Source: Collybia mongolica
Lineage: Eukaryota > Basidiomycota > Agaricomycetes > Agaricales > Clitocybaceae
Direction: 5' to 3'
Length of the DNA stretch: 64,000 bases
Assembly: GCA_013420905.1 (NCBI GenBank)
Contig: JAAXNY010000006.1
Location: 3,844,001 to 3,908,000 of the forward strand
The position numbers and the translations under genes were made by a program. Under the pieces are notes generated by a model. It did no database searches, had not been told where the DNA came from, and worked only from the letters and a program-made list of their open reading frames with translations. Every line of letters begins with the position of its first letter. Positions within the stretch are counted from its first letter, which is position 1. Positions 1 through 13,457 of the stretch are shown here, in pieces.

Positions 1-1650
1 AACTCACTTTGTTGAATCTCAAGAGATTTATTAAAGTGTTCAGTTCTAGTCAGAGGCACGAGTAACTCGGAAAGCCCAGTATCTGTGCACTTGTATCATG
101 AACATACAAAAAGCATAAAGGCCATGTATGCTTACGGGTTCTTAATGATTGATGTTCGGTCTGGAGGCCACCAAGTTTGCCTACGAAATCACGTAATTGT
201 GCCACTGTCTTGGACTGAAGATTAGTCTAACCGATATACCATGTTTAGTGACAAGTATGGATATAGTTTTAAGAGATAGGTAACCTTATAGTTTTCGTCT
301 AGCCGATGGGCAACTTTGTTGAGTTGCTTGCCAACGGAAGAAAAATTTAGATCCCTCAGTTCAGCGAACAGCGGATCGGTGGCAGTTGTGAGATGATACT
401 TCTTCTTACTGTCTTTTTTAAGTGGCATCGTCGATGTCGGTGGTGAGGTCGATGGACCAGGAACACTTGTAGCAGCTGGAGCAGGAGCAGGGGGAGATAA
501 CAGAGACATTGGCAATTCAACGTGGGCTAGAGTAAACGGATGTAAGTGTCGTCGACTTTCCTTCTCCTCACTACCTACAGTTTTTTATGCCGATGAGTTC
601 ATCAATTAAGCCCTCGTATGTGAGCTGAGTGAGGAGAGGAGTAATCATGTCGACACGACGATCTAGGACAATTAGGGAGTCAATCTTGTCTGAGTTTGAC
701 AACAGCGTGTCGGGGGAGGAGGCATTAGATGTTTTAGGGGTCTCTCGGGTGAGAAGCGTGGTTAAGCGCTGTTCGAGTTAAAAATATGTAGTTTTGAGTA
801 TGTGGCGTTCTTACCGATGCATGATCACCCTTCCCGATGATACGAGGGAAGAGTCCATATAGTTTCTGAAACATGGATAGAGCCTGAGCGGAATCGTAAA
901 TAACGGTCTCATCGCCATCCTGGGAGAAGAGTTATAAGAGTTATAAGAAAAGCCTCTGAAGGAGGATGTACACACGTACTACCCATATGTCTTTAAACGC
1001 GCTCTCATACTCCAAAGAAATCACATCTTCGGCAAGGGGAATGAACTGCAGCCTGAAAGCAGAGATTGTAACGTCCCCCAAAACCCCTTCCTCTTCTAAT
1101 ATCCGTGTCACCAATGTTGAGACCCGTGGCACAAGGAGTAATGTATATGTGTATTTGCGAGATTCACGAACATGTCCTTTGATTTGTTCTACATAAGAGT
1201 CAGCTACATCTCTATCCATACCATGGCATAAACATACCGGCAATGATTTTGACATGTTTTATCTGAGGCCGACAGAGGTATACAATGTTAGAGGCAGTGG
1301 ACGACAAGGCGCCAGCCTCAAGCCAAAACATCTTATCAACCCCATGGTGCTATAGGTCGCTCAGAACGTGTGTCGGAACTGATGAAACGTGTCATTCACT
1401 TTGAGCAGAGAAACCTCTGTAACGAGACCAAGGGGCCCCGCTAGACCGGTGTCAAGCACAAGAGTTTTCGCGCCATTGACCTGCGGTAGAAAGTCGTCAA
1501 TGCCCTGGACCTCCCTATACGAACTCATACACGACGAACCGCGTTCAGAGCGTCTACCAGGCCCTTTTTGGCGATCTCTTTCAATAAGTTTACATCAATG
1601 GTGGCTTCAGCAGCTGGAGGTGTACTTTGGCGGTCAGGTTCAGAGGACAT
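1..1650 (-). CDS. VPS33: VPS33-like Sec1/Munc18 (SM) protein, C-terminus beyond the window
   Basis: SM-family subunit of the HOPS/CORVET tethering complexes, which binds SNAREs during endosome-to-vacuole fusion. The spliced minus-strand exons read in family order: an N-terminal stretch with [19 protein letters not shown] and [19 protein letters not shown], then [19 protein letters not shown], then [19 protein letters not shown], and near the edge [19 protein letters not shown] and [18 protein letters not shown]. These are Vps33 signatures and differ from Sly1 and Sec1. The start at 1650 (MSSEPDRQS) is the first ATG opening a frame that splices into the conserved part. At least five short introns are visible, for example 237-294 and about 95-135. 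The gene runs off the left edge and lacks roughly its C-terminal half. It lies 231 bp downstream of NTE1 on the same strand. Confidence 0.88.
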
Positions 1651-1881
1651 TGGGGTTGTGCTTCATGAGTGTTGTCGATGGACAACAATATGTTGCTCGG
1701 AACCGGGCCGAGCCAGAACGATCACACTTGCCGCCATGTATGTTGTCATTCCAGAACTATTCTAAATTGCATATACATAGTAATAACCCTTTCATAGAAT
1801 ACACATGCGTCCATGGTCCATTATTCTTCTCGCTTAGTTTCTAGTCTTCGTGTGGGAGGGCCCAAGGCATTAACGGCCTTC
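1651..1881. other. Intergenic spacer between NTE1 and VPS33
   Basis: The 231-bp spacer holds the 3' end of NTE1 and the promoter of VPS33. I see no further gene in it. Confidence 0.6.
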
Positions 1882-4800
1882 TCAGATGGAGTTCCTTCGC
1901 GCACTGCGTCCTTTCTTTTTACCACTACTGTTCACCTCTTTCCCGTCGATAAACGCAGAAGGTAGTCTGTCTTCGTCGTCCAGTTTCTGTAGAATCTCGA
2001 TGGCTGCAAGATAGCCTTTCTGTTGAATTTCTTCGAACTTTCCAAATTGCAGCGTTCCATACTGGATTTTCTGTGGAGTCAGATGCATTATTGGTTTTAT
2101 CGACTTCCGCATACCTCATGAACTGGCAATGGGATATAAAGACACCCCTTCGCAACTTTAGCATCCTCAAGAGTTTTCACACTCGAAACACTGAAAAATA
2201 TATATAAGGGATGTGAAGGAGTGCCATCACGGGACGTACTATGCAAGTCGACTTTGTATTTCTGTGATGGCGGGTACGTGTCTTGCATTCGAGAAGGGAT
2301 TCCATCTATTAATCAGCAACCACCAGCCAGAGATAGTGTCACCAAAATTCCGGGGCGAGTTGTCATCCAGCTTCAAGCATATAAATCAAAAGTACAATAT
2401 GTGTGGTTAAAACCTTACAGAACCGACATCGCAGGCAAATACTGCGTTAGCGCCCATGGAAAACATGGTAGATACCTAAACATGAGTTGGGGAGGACTGG
2501 AAGTTGAGTGGAGATGAATTACTGGTAAATTATCAACTAAGAATAATCAGATCGGGTGTCGTGTGCGAGCGGGTCAACTTACTGTAACCGCCATCGACCA
2601 AAAGATTCCCATTATCACAAAGAGGTGGCAGAAGGCCCACGAGTGTCATAGATGCGCCTGTATAAATAGGTGATTGGTACCAGAGGTATCCTTATTGATG
2701 GAATACGTACGAATGAATCTCCACGCATAACCTGTTTCATGAATTTCCATACGAGATGTAATAATGTTCGTGGTATTGCAGAAATATGGCAACCACATGT
2801 CCTCAATATGAAGGTCATAAAAGGCCTGAGGAAGCTGTTAGTTCATCCTGATGATACTTTGGAAACGGGTACCTTAAAAATTGAACGGTTGAACTCGTGT
2901 CCCTTATTGTCATTAGTGAATAGGTCGTCAGAAGGCATATGTAGTAGGCAATACCGTTGTATATGCAACAATGGGGTAAGTGACATCGGACAACATTCGC
3001 CAAATGTTTCCCATTCGACCACTAAACTGTTTGGTGCGACCAGATGTTGATATGAGATCGCCTTCCCGAGCGTAAAGCCCGCCTATGAGAGCACCAATAC
3101 TTGTACCTACAGGTTTATATGAATTCAAAAGCATTGGGAGGTATTTTCAGGTAATTACCAGCGATATGATCGATGGGAATTTCGAATTCTTCTAATGCGC
3201 GAATCAAACCCTTCAATGATACTGAGAGCTGTTTATTGGCATAAATAACGAGAGCTTACCAGGTGAGCTATACCACGGGCACCGCCTCCTCCAAGAACCA
3301 GACCAATAGACTTGCCACAGATCCGTCTTGCCAATCTTGAGAAGTCGTTTATGTGAGGTAAACGTTGTGGACGGAGGTCGGCTGTTGCTCCCCGGTACTT
3401 CTGAATGCCACTCTGAACTTTATCTTTCAAATTTTTCAGCGCCGTCACTGCATCCGGGTCCTTCTGAAGGGAAACAACCTTCGATATCGGTAAAACTAGA
3501 CCCTAGATGAGAATAAATTTCATCTCCAATCTCTTTACTATGGTCAGAACATACCGGTAATTCAACATGAATGTGTCGATGGACCCAGGGTCGGTTCTAT
3601 CCAGGCGTTCATGTGGGTTTCATGATGGAAGATATGTATGACAGACCTTGAGCCATTCACGAGTGGACCCAGGGGCAACGGAGCGATCAGGGTGTAGGAG
3701 TATGAGTTCCTTGCGCGCCGTAGTTTTCATTGATAAGAGGAGGCGTTCATATTCGCCTATACTCGGGTCATCTCCCATTCCCACAATCATGACACAATCC
3801 GCCTTTTTGAAACATAAATCTTACAGAAGAGGACCAGACATTTAATGGAAGCTTACCTGGCGGATACACGTCTGTGTCCAAGAACTATTCACTGGAGAGT
3901 CTGCCACATACAATACTGTCCTATATTTTTGCTCTTGGTCGGCGAGCCAGCCAGCGGACTATTTCGTTGGTTCATCAGTAAAAATGAGATGAGGAAGGGC
4001 GCTACATGTATACTTTAAGCTTTCCCATTCTTGTAAATGCATGACGGCCGAGGTGACTGGAGACGGATGCTTGGTTTAAATAGGAAGTTGAAGCGCCGAT
4101 CCCCTCAAGGGCTACTTGAAGTTTGCGAGCGAAAGCATCTATTGGGACATTTCTTGAGACGGGAAGGATTGCGACCGTTTTCAAATTGGTGTTGTTGTGA
4201 CCAAGTTCCGAGGTTAAATTTCTTGCCTGAGCATTGGTGGAAGAGTCAACTTCGTCCCTTACGCGTGAGGCGATCATTCGTAGAAGTCTAGATAGTGTTT
4301 AAATGGTCAGGTTCGAGATCTTCCGTAATGGGACATACTGCGCGGTGGTTTGAGGATTTCTGCCGCTCGATTGAGTGACTAGGCTTAGAGGTAATTGATG
4401 CAAGCATACCTTGCAGATATCGCATTGAATAGGGTCTGAGGCATTCGAATGAGCTCTGTATCACGAATGGCGTGAACGGTGTTCCTTCGAGGAGAACTTG
4501 TGATAACATCTAATTCCCCAACAGTGTCACCTTGTCCATATTCTCCGACGATCGTTACAGCGCCTGCTTCAGTCTCAGTGATCGCTCGGAGACGACCATT
4601 GATAACGATGTAAAAACTGTCACTGACATCTTCCGGCCGCCAGAGAACCTGCCCTGCAGTGACTTGCATCCAATCAAGGGAAGCATCAATATGCAAAACT
4701 GTACTTGAAGTTAGGCAGACGGCTTAAATAGAAGGAAAAGTCCAACCTAGTGGGGACAGTAATGAGATCAGGCGTTTGGCAAGGGTGAGGAGGACAATGG

Positions 4801-7459
4801 GACGTTTTTCAAGTAGACGTTCCAAGGCGTGGGATGGCAGAAACCCAACATAAGTGTCAGTTTTGGCCTTGATATCAACATAAGATGCCGTGTTACACAG
4901 GGAAGCTAATAGCTGTTAGTAAGTTGTGAACAGGTAAATGATTCTAAAGCTACACACAAAGGTAACCGGCGATCCCTCCAGGCTTGACGGTAAAGAGTTT
5001 TTGCTGTATTTTGGCATTTTTTGCACTAGCACTTGATGCAGGGTCACTTGGGCCATGTGCCGCCGGCTTGTCGGTCGGTAAGAGAATATCAAGAAACCCT
5101 TCAATCACATAGAATAGCCCTTTAACCTTATGTCAGTATGATCGCTCTGAGGGCGCATGCTAGCTTACCTGTGTTAAGTTCTCCAGCCTTTGCAAGCGTG
5201 GATCCTGCCGCGAAGAAGAGAATCTCGACTTCGTTATCAAGCCCGCTCATGTACCCTCCGGATGATGTTATTGATCCAGCAGTAATGCTGGAGCTGTCGT
5301 CACCAACATCCAGAAGAGAAAGAGATCCGAAGGGGGAAGTAAATGTCTCAGCAGGGCGGCGGATCTCCGTAGGAGGTACTGCAGGTGATGCTTCCACAGA
5401 GTCACTCCCGCTGAGAGGAGGTTGGAGTAAGCCGATCGACTTTGCTATACACGACATAACCTCTTCTCTGAGATCAAAATCATCTACAGTCAACCCAAGT
5501 GCCCTCGAACTTTGATGAGAGTCACGGCTGTTGTCCATGTCAGAGAGTCGTGGCAGGCGGGGTGTATTCAGAATGCTGTATGATCTGTGAGGTCGAAATG
5601 TTTCATTCGTGTGTCCTGACGGAATAAGCAGATCACCGGCCTGCACTTGACTCCTCGAACTTCTGTTAAACGGGGATAACTGGGCTGTACTGCTAGGGCT
5701 GCTGGTCAGAGGTATATCGAGAACGTTTGTCTTGGACGATGTTCTGGATTTCACTTTAGAGGTGGTGGCGGAGTCTCCGGACTTCGTTTTCGACGAATTG
5801 GATGAGTGTGTAAAGCTAAAATAACCGGACCCGTCGTCCGATGACCTTGAATTTCCCCCGTCGAAGCGCTGTCGCAAGTATTGAAGACCTCCTGTTTCGT
5901 AGAATGACGCAGGTAAGGGGTGGCAAGCAATGTCGTTAATTGCCTTTTCGGTTCGGAGTACTTCACTGGTTAACCCAAGGTATTTATGCGCTGCGTTAAA
6001 GGTGACACGCGAGAACCTAGTTAGGATCACTAGAGCGTGGTGAGTAAACAGAATTTTTTTAGTTGGGGACGACGAATTACCTTGAACAATATGGCCTGTG
6101 GCTTTGGGGAAGTTTTTCGTTAGCCTCCGGAAAGCTTCGGCCGGGATTACAGCCAACGTTGTATCCTCCATAGCACGTGCGACGACTCCACGATGGCTAG
6201 GAACTGCAGGCTCTGGGCGAGAAAACGACCTGGACATCGATGAGTAGGTTGATTGATCAAAAGGGCCTGGTGAGAGTGAAGCGGCCCTTGATAGTTCGCT
6301 CGCATGAACTGTGGATGCTCTTGAAGTTGATGAGGAAGTTGATGATTTTCGTGGGTGGTTTTTATGGTTTGCATCAAGATCAAACTGCGACACATCGGAG
6401 TTCGCTCTACGCATACGAGAGCGCATTGGTGTAGGTGCATCGGAATCATCGTCAGTGAATTCGTCGGCGATATCAGGTAGATCATCTTGCCAGCTCATTT
6501 TCACGTCCTCCGTAAAAAGGCTGAGAATGGTAAATAGACTGGATAATGTTCCCCCACTCCCTACCTCATTGAGAAGTTGATAGCCATTCATGTCCTCGTG
6601 ATCCCATAAATTTTGCTGACTATCAGAGGACTGTCCTGTCTGTGCAAAAACTTGAACCATGCCATCTACGACGCAGTAAAAGCTTTTGTCTTGGTCAAGG
6701 GAAATACTATCTCCTGCGATGAGTCTCCTTGTTTGGAGGTGTCTCGCTAATTCGTGGAAAACCTGGCTGAAGGTTGAATGTCAATTACAATTATTAATTG
6801 AAGGTTGCGCACTGGTTTTTCAAGCTATTGCCAATCTCAGTCAACAAATATCATGTTAAAAAAGAAGTGACAGTGGCTTACAAAGCCGAACACGCGAACA
6901 GCTTGGAGAAAGTCATCGAGGTAATTGTGGAAAGTTGGAGGTGGGTCTGGGAATATTAGTCACAAGTCGACCAGGGGTGGGATGGTACCCACTTGTGTTG
7001 ACATCAGGGTGAAGCTCGTTGACATCTGGCTTGACAAGCGGCGGTTCCTTCAGCTGCGTATAGTCGTTAAGATACCGAAACCGTATCCAGTAGTTCAGAG
7101 CAATTGCTGAAACGACGAATAGGACCGCGAAATTCCAAAAATTGAGCTAGGTAATTGGAGGTTCAGACAAACGTCACATCGTGAGGGTGGGCAGTGGTGG
7201 GCTTCCTACCGTCAACGTCATGGAGTAGGAGAGGACGGCATAGATGTATCGAGGGATTGTTATCGTTGCGAACGCGACAAGGGCTCTTGTCCATGATAAA
7301 AGCCACACTAAATAGTCGAAATCAGCTCGAGTCGCAATACTAATTTCTTTGGGGAATAAAAGAAGCGGAGAGGCGCGACGCACAGATGACCCAAAAGCAC
7401 GCCGACACGAACGACAACAATGGATGTCTGTCACTATGATCAACAAGCTCAGCTTCCAT
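1882..7459 (-). CDS. NTE1: NTE1 lysophospholipase (patatin-like, neuropathy target esterase family)
   Basis: ER membrane enzyme that deacylates phosphatidylcholine and lysophosphatidylcholine. From N to C the spliced product has: an N-terminal membrane region ([15 protein letters not shown] and a second hydrophobic segment [17 protein letters not shown]); a first cyclic-nucleotide-binding-like domain ([19 protein letters not shown] near 6590-6520) interrupted by a long Ser-rich insert (about 5130-6480); two further CNB-like domains ([20 protein letters not shown] near 4600); and a patatin domain. The patatin domain shows the oxyanion loop [11 protein letters not shown] (about 3275-3310), the nucleophile elbow GTSIG (about 3096-3112, Ser in GxSxG) and the DGG aspartate (NLLVDGGYS, about 2587-2610). 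The Ser-Asp dyad is therefore intact. The stop is TGA at 1882. I prefer the start at 7459 ([10 protein letters not shown]), because it splices with a GTGCGT donor straight into the first membrane segment. An upstream ATG at about 7654 is an alternative. There are many short introns. Confidence 0.93.
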
Positions 7460-8250
7460 GGTGGACGTAAAGCACGATGAGCTGATATGGTACAACCGCA
7501 GACGATGAGCGAATGATAACAAGAAAGAAACCGATGAGGGCCGAACGGTGCACTGAAGTGGAATTGCAAAATCGGGCTTACCTCTTTTTCTTAAGCGACG
7601 TCATCACGGCATACTTACGATAATCACACACGTCTTGTCCCCAACAAGAGTCATTTTAGTACTATCACTGATCGAGCTTTGTAAATTGTTACAAGATTAG
7701 TGAATTACTTGACATCCACTTGAGAGAATCCTTCAATTCTTGCACCAACGACAAGCCCAATATCACAACTTTAATAACGTACAATTTCTATGATTTGAAG
7801 TAAGGGAAGGTGGATGCAGGTGTGCAATTATATTTTCACTAGGTTTTGCAAAAATCATAACGCTTGGGTCACACCAAGATTTCAACCACAGTTGCGGCAA
7901 CCGCTCAATTTTTGATGACAACACGTCAAATCACTTGACAGGGGGGCTGCCACCCAAATTTCACTGTGCTGGATATGACCGAAAAAAGTATGGACTATAA
8001 TACAAGAGGTATAAACACACCCGATCTGTGAGCAATCAGTCTCCGATGTAAGTTGTTGTGTATATCAAGGCCGATTTGCAAAATTAGGTGAGTTTGCAAA
8101 ACTCGATCAGTGATAGTAGTTCTCCAACTTATGTACACACGTCAATGTGTGAGTTATTGACGCCAACCCTGTGCAGGATGGCGCACAAGTATTGATTCAT
8201 TGGTATTCATATCAATACCCTCTTCATATACTTTCTGTTACGTATGCATC
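7460..8250. other. Intergenic, NTE1 upstream region
   Basis: About 790 bp between NTE1 and the lyase gene, holding the NTE1 promoter and the lyase 3' UTR. The sequence is AT-rich with no convincing ORF. I see nothing else in it. Confidence 0.5.
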
Positions 8251-10634
8251 TCAGAAGGAATTCTCTGTAGAATCTTTTCCAATGGCGGAGGTACTTGAAG
8301 AGCCCGATGACACGGTTTGTAGAATACGATCGATGTAGTTTGCGCCACTCCTGCGAAAAAAGCAGCATTAGTATCAACTACTCTTGGGCTGCAGTGTGGT
8401 ATCATATGGTACCATTTTTGATGTGTTAGCACATCACAACCAATTTCCTTTTCCTTGCGCTGGACAAGCTCGACATAAGCAAGCATGCCTTCTTCCTTGA
8501 ATCGCGCCGCGAGTTCAGCTGAAATTAAAGGAAGGGTCAATGATTTGAAACTGATCAGAAGCACGGAGCGAACCTGTGGCAACTGCATTACTGTGAAGGC
8601 CAGCTAATGAGATGAGCTGGAATACGAAGCTGGTAAATGTTCGATTTAGCCGTAGCTCAGAAGACTATGAATGAATGTTACCCTTCTTTTGCGAGGTCCC
8701 AGACAAAGCTTTTCAAGTCAGCATCTAGTTATGCTATGAGATGTTATTGTAAGAAAGGTGAATGAATAATAACACACCGGTAAATCCATGCTTCGACCAG
8801 TTGAAACTCGGGCTCAAATTATAGACAAACCACCTGAAACGCAGATTAGACGGGGGTAAAGCTGAACGTGAGATAAACAGAGACTTGCTTTCCCGGGTAC
8901 TTCTCTCTAATCTTCCGTGCAAAGTAGCGAGCTTGTTCAAGGTCGGGGGTCTTAGTTTCCAGCCAAAGAAGGTCCGCATATGGGGCATATGCCATGCTAC
9001 GTTTGATCGCAGCCTGATATCGGTTATTCAAGAAAAAAACATGAACACAGGATCTTGAGATAACGTACCTCAACTCCCCCAGTGTAGTGATAGTATCCTT
9101 CTCTTGTACGCGGAACTGATGTTCTCGTGTCAGATCATCGCGTGGCGTGGTGCGAACTCACTTACGATCACAATCCCAAACAACGTTTTCACCCAAAATG
9201 TCAACAGCGACGGCTCGAGCTTCATTGTTCGATTTTCCGTCAACTGCAGACAAATAAGATTTGTATGCTGCATCTTTATCTCCAATTTTGGATTTGATAA
9301 TAGCCCTCTCAACCGCTAGGTACCGAAATAACTAACCAATCGGCCTGTGCATGAAAGTAAACACTCTCACCTTGATTGAAGGTGCACATCTCATGATCTG
9401 TTGTCCAGTCTTTTTCCAGTTTATCGACTTCGGCCCCAGTTGCGCCTCTTGCTTCAGCCTCGTTCAAAACTTGAGCGAGAGACTTGGAGCCTTGAGTTGT
9501 AGTGCCCAAGATAAATTCATGGTCGGCGACATCAATGTTGGAAGAGATAAGTTTTGCAGACTCAGAGTCTGTACGCGCAATCACAAGCATCGTGGACTTG
9601 AGTAGATCAAGTTGGAACCGCGCAGAAATGAGGCGGGAGATGTGAGTAGACGCTGGGACAAGAACCTTCCCGGCTAAGTGACCACACTGCATGCAAATTC
9701 AGTTGGGTGCTCCCGAGTCTTACAAACTCGGGAACTGACCTTCTTCCCACCGTGTAGCTGGTCCTCAAGGTGAATAGCAGACGCTCCCTGTTGAGCGCTT
9801 GAGAAAATCGCCTGAATCGGACACGAAATAACATAATATTCACAGATTCTGCAAAGAGCTTCACGAGCTTCATGACGGCAGAAAGACCGCCATGGCTTCC
9901 AGGAAGGATCTGTTAGTGATGTAGCCGAATGGAAGTGAAGGTGAAGGGTGGGGAAAACCTACCCTGTGTCGGCGTCAGCTATGATAGGCTTCAGGTAATC
10001 AACATATTCCATCTTCGCCCTTTCTTCCAGAGTTGATACCATTCGTTCATCGTAATGCTTCTTGTCATGCAACTGTTGTGCCCGGAATAGTCTATGGACT
10101 TGATTTGGCACCGTAGTGTATGGATAGTCTCTGGTACGAACAATAAAAAATGCAAAATAAACAAATAAAGTTCGAAACGTACCCGAGATCAGGTCCAACT
10201 TCATTGTTCCCCGTTGTCAATACGCTAGAGGCTGCCCAACCCGACACATACACTACATCTTGATGACGCACCATTTGTGTCATTTGTACAGGGTCGATTG
10301 CACCCATCGTGTGGACTGGCTTGCTTGCCTCAGCGGCCTTGGTAAATATGGCAAACAGCTTGTCCGCAAGCAAAGTAGATGGGAGCGGAAGTACAGGCAT
10401 CGACCCTTGCTTTGAGGCTACGTCCGAGGCAGAGTAAGGTCGTTTAATGGTGCCAAAACGAGGATTGCGAAAGAAAGCTTCCATCTCAGACGTTCGTTGC
10501 TCGAACAGAGCTATTTCTTCCTCAGGCGAAGGTGATTGAAGGGGAAGCGGATGGAGATTTGGTGTTGTCGAAGTCATCATTCGCACTGTCTGGCGCAGAC
10601 CGGAAAGCGTAACGCTTGGTCGCATGGAAAGCAT
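8251..10634 (-). CDS. ICL2: Mitochondrial isocitrate lyase family protein, probably 2-methylisocitrate lyase
   Basis: Cleaves 2-methylisocitrate to pyruvate and succinate (methylcitrate cycle), or isocitrate to glyoxylate and succinate if it is an ordinary isocitrate lyase. The frame contains [78 protein letters not shown] and, near the C-terminus, [12 protein letters not shown] followed by [13 protein letters not shown]. The active-site signature K-K-C-G-H is intact but split by a 53-nt intron (9687-9739) between the second Lys and the Cys. The YVSGWA..SSVLTT.NEV wording and a basic, Ser/Thr/Arg-rich N-terminus ([20 protein letters not shown]) resemble the mitochondrial 2-methylisocitrate lyase branch more than peroxisomal ICL1. 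The C-terminus (KDSTENSF) has no SKL-type peroxisomal signal. Family assignment is firm; the branch is inferred. Confidence 0.85.
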
Positions 10635-13457
10635 GGCTAAGGGAGGTGGGCTGTGCGCACACTGACACGGCCTGCTGATAAAATCCTTGAGGGAGAAATT
10701 GGTCGGGGTGGCCTTGATTTTAAAGGACCTTAGCCGCTCCGGCCGGCTCAAGCCAATTAACCGATTCCGTTGACTAAGCAAGACATTCCGAAGTTTGAGA
10801 GAGTTTGAGTCCACATTGACATAAGTAGTCATCGCCAGCCGTACATATTTCACTTGACAAGCAGTGCAGCCAGTGCTCCATGACGGCAAGGTGGAAAGCG
10901 CAAAGACGTGACTTCTCCCAACATCCTCCAAATGAACTCGCAAGTCACCTGAGGCCGACGTGATTGTTATTGATTCAGAAATGACGAGGATGACTTTGAC
11001 GCGACGTCCGTGACAAAGAGCAGGAAGAAAGTGAACTTATCGCTAGGAAATTTCAGGGGAATGGAATGCGGTGGGAGTGTGTTAAGGGTGTTGTGAACAA
11101 CGAAGCAATGGCGCGGAAACTAGCTTGACAGTGGAGGACAAAGGTAGCAAACTGGGCAACAGCAACAACGAACTACAATCCACGGATCAAGTAATAATGG
11201 CGTGGGTGAGCACGCAGTATCACAACAATCTCAGGTTTTTGAAGCCATTCTGGCAGTACATGAGTTAGACCTTGAGAACTTAGAAACAAGAACACAGTCA
11301 AGCTTTTACACGAGCCTAGTCCAGGATAAACGCCCTAATCAAAAGCTTGCCGAATTTCGAGATCTCCTCATGTGAACGAGGAAGTGTACGAAATGCTATC
11401 AGGACGTAAAATATCCTTCGAGGCCAGGTAAGGCCTTACCATTCGACATGAAATGTAATTTGCTGAGACAAGATTAGGTCATATTTACAGAGGTCTTAGA
11501 TTCTCCGCCTCCGAGTTTGACGGCTTTAATGCATGCCCCAAGTTCAGCTTGTAGGACAAAACGTTGCGGTGGATGATTTCTTCCAGTCACCTGTCCAGTA
11601 TCCTGTAGGCCCCAGCCAAAATCAAGAAGTTTTGAATCACAGCTTGTTTTGCAGCAGGACGTGTAATGTGTATATATGAACAGTTAAGTGGTTTTGATCG
11701 ATAATATAATGTACAGGCAAATTCTGACTCTCGCGCTCAGGCACTGGCCAAAGAGACATCTGCCTCCAGGGCCTCTGTGGACCCAGGGAGAATCAGCTAT
11801 GGATTAAATACTTGGTCTGGATGCCAGCAAGCTGTTGAAAGGGTTGGAGTTGGCTGCGCACTTGGACGATATCATTGTTCGCGCAAAATTGAACACACTT
11901 ACTGAGGTTCGTTTCATCCTTCTTGAATATTCGAATACCCTCCCTCTCTTGCGTCTTCGTACCACATGTGGTGAAAGTGTGCGCTTCAACCCGACCATGT
12001 ATAATTCTGGGAAGTGTACCTCTCCTTGCTTGGGACATGGCCATGCCGGTAAGTCAGGTATAGGCAGGCCTTGGTATATACTGATAGAATTCGCCAGCCC
12101 CGATGAACAATAATCTTACAACCCTACACTCCTTCGAGTTTTTTCAGCGTGCAGAGTATGATTCTCATGGATACACCCTGTCATAATGAGTACATGGTTT
12201 GTAAGTTTGATCCCCCATAATTTCTGGTTCCCGCATTAGACCGGGCATAAAAAAGTAAATTGAAATGCTCAAGCCAGAATTACATATCACGCGACGGCTC
12301 ATTGAACACTGCACGCTAGGTCATCGTTGATAGGCTGCGGGACGATCACACAGAATGGAAATTGGAGGACCAATGTGTTGTATTCACACTTCTCAATCAT
12401 AAAAGTGTGTAGTTCGTTCAGACTAAGTCTCTCAATTAACAGAGAGATGGGGTGAAGCAGGAGTGCCCCTCGGACACATCCATGCAGCCAGGGGTCAGCT
12501 TGCTTTCATGGAATCATTGATACCGTCTGATACCATTCGATCTTCCAGTGCGTGAATTTGAATTAGGCATAGGTCACGGGCATGGTTACTAGAATACCAC
12601 AGGCGAGGAACGGTTAATCTCCATAATTCATGGTACGCTCTCTGAGCTTACACGGTAATTCGAGTGTGAGGTAGTCTAGAATGCTGGTGTATCTATTCAG
12701 ACAATGGCTTGGGTGTTGCACAGTTGTGCCCCGAGGATGAGTTGTATTGATCGAACCTGAATGTAAACCCCGAATTAGCTAGCTTCCTATCGATCGTCGG
12801 ATCAGACTTTTTCGTCTCCTCGCTTCCATGTCGCTTCTTCGAAGTTTCCTTGAAATTTCACCCCTCCCCAGGCTTCTCAGGTTCTGCTACATACCTTCTA
12901 CAGAGCTCACAATTCCCGCCAACAAAAAAACTCCACCGGACGCATTTTTCAAGTTTTCATCTCACTATCTCCAGCTTTTGTTTCTGCTGGTATTGATTAT
13001 TACGGGCCGGGAACACAGACTCGTCTCTTCTATACTTCCTATAAAATAAAGTGTTATCGCACCACGCAGTGGATTGGGGTTGAGAACCCGGGATGACACT
13101 ACCCTCACATGGTTCTCGGTCTTCTTGAGGCTGTCCTCTTGAATCCTCTGACAGTTATCCTAATCGAGCCCATCTTCCTTTTTCTCACTGTCTCCAGGTT
13201 GATATCTTCGACAGAAATGCTCCCTCTCAATGCCACGACCTACAGTCCATTCATTTCTGTTGGAGTGACTCCCTCCCACTAACTCGTCTGGCCGGAGCCG
13301 CGGCAATTTCACGTCACGTCAATCCTTTCATGCTATTTGTTTGATAATTCGTAACAACCGTAATTATCTCGCGTTTTCTAGCCTTCTGAGATCCGAGGCG
13401 AAGACTTATAACCCTTCAGCAGGTATACTCGCATTTTTTGCCTACCACCACCACAAG
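10635..13457. other. Gene-poor interval
   Basis: About 2.8 kb between the lyase start and an unknown gene. It holds the two divergent upstream regions. Short ORFs are present (for example 11793-12044 minus and 12828-13049 plus), but they overlap on opposite strands and show no domain or splice-supported extension. I can support no gene here. Confidence 0.4.
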
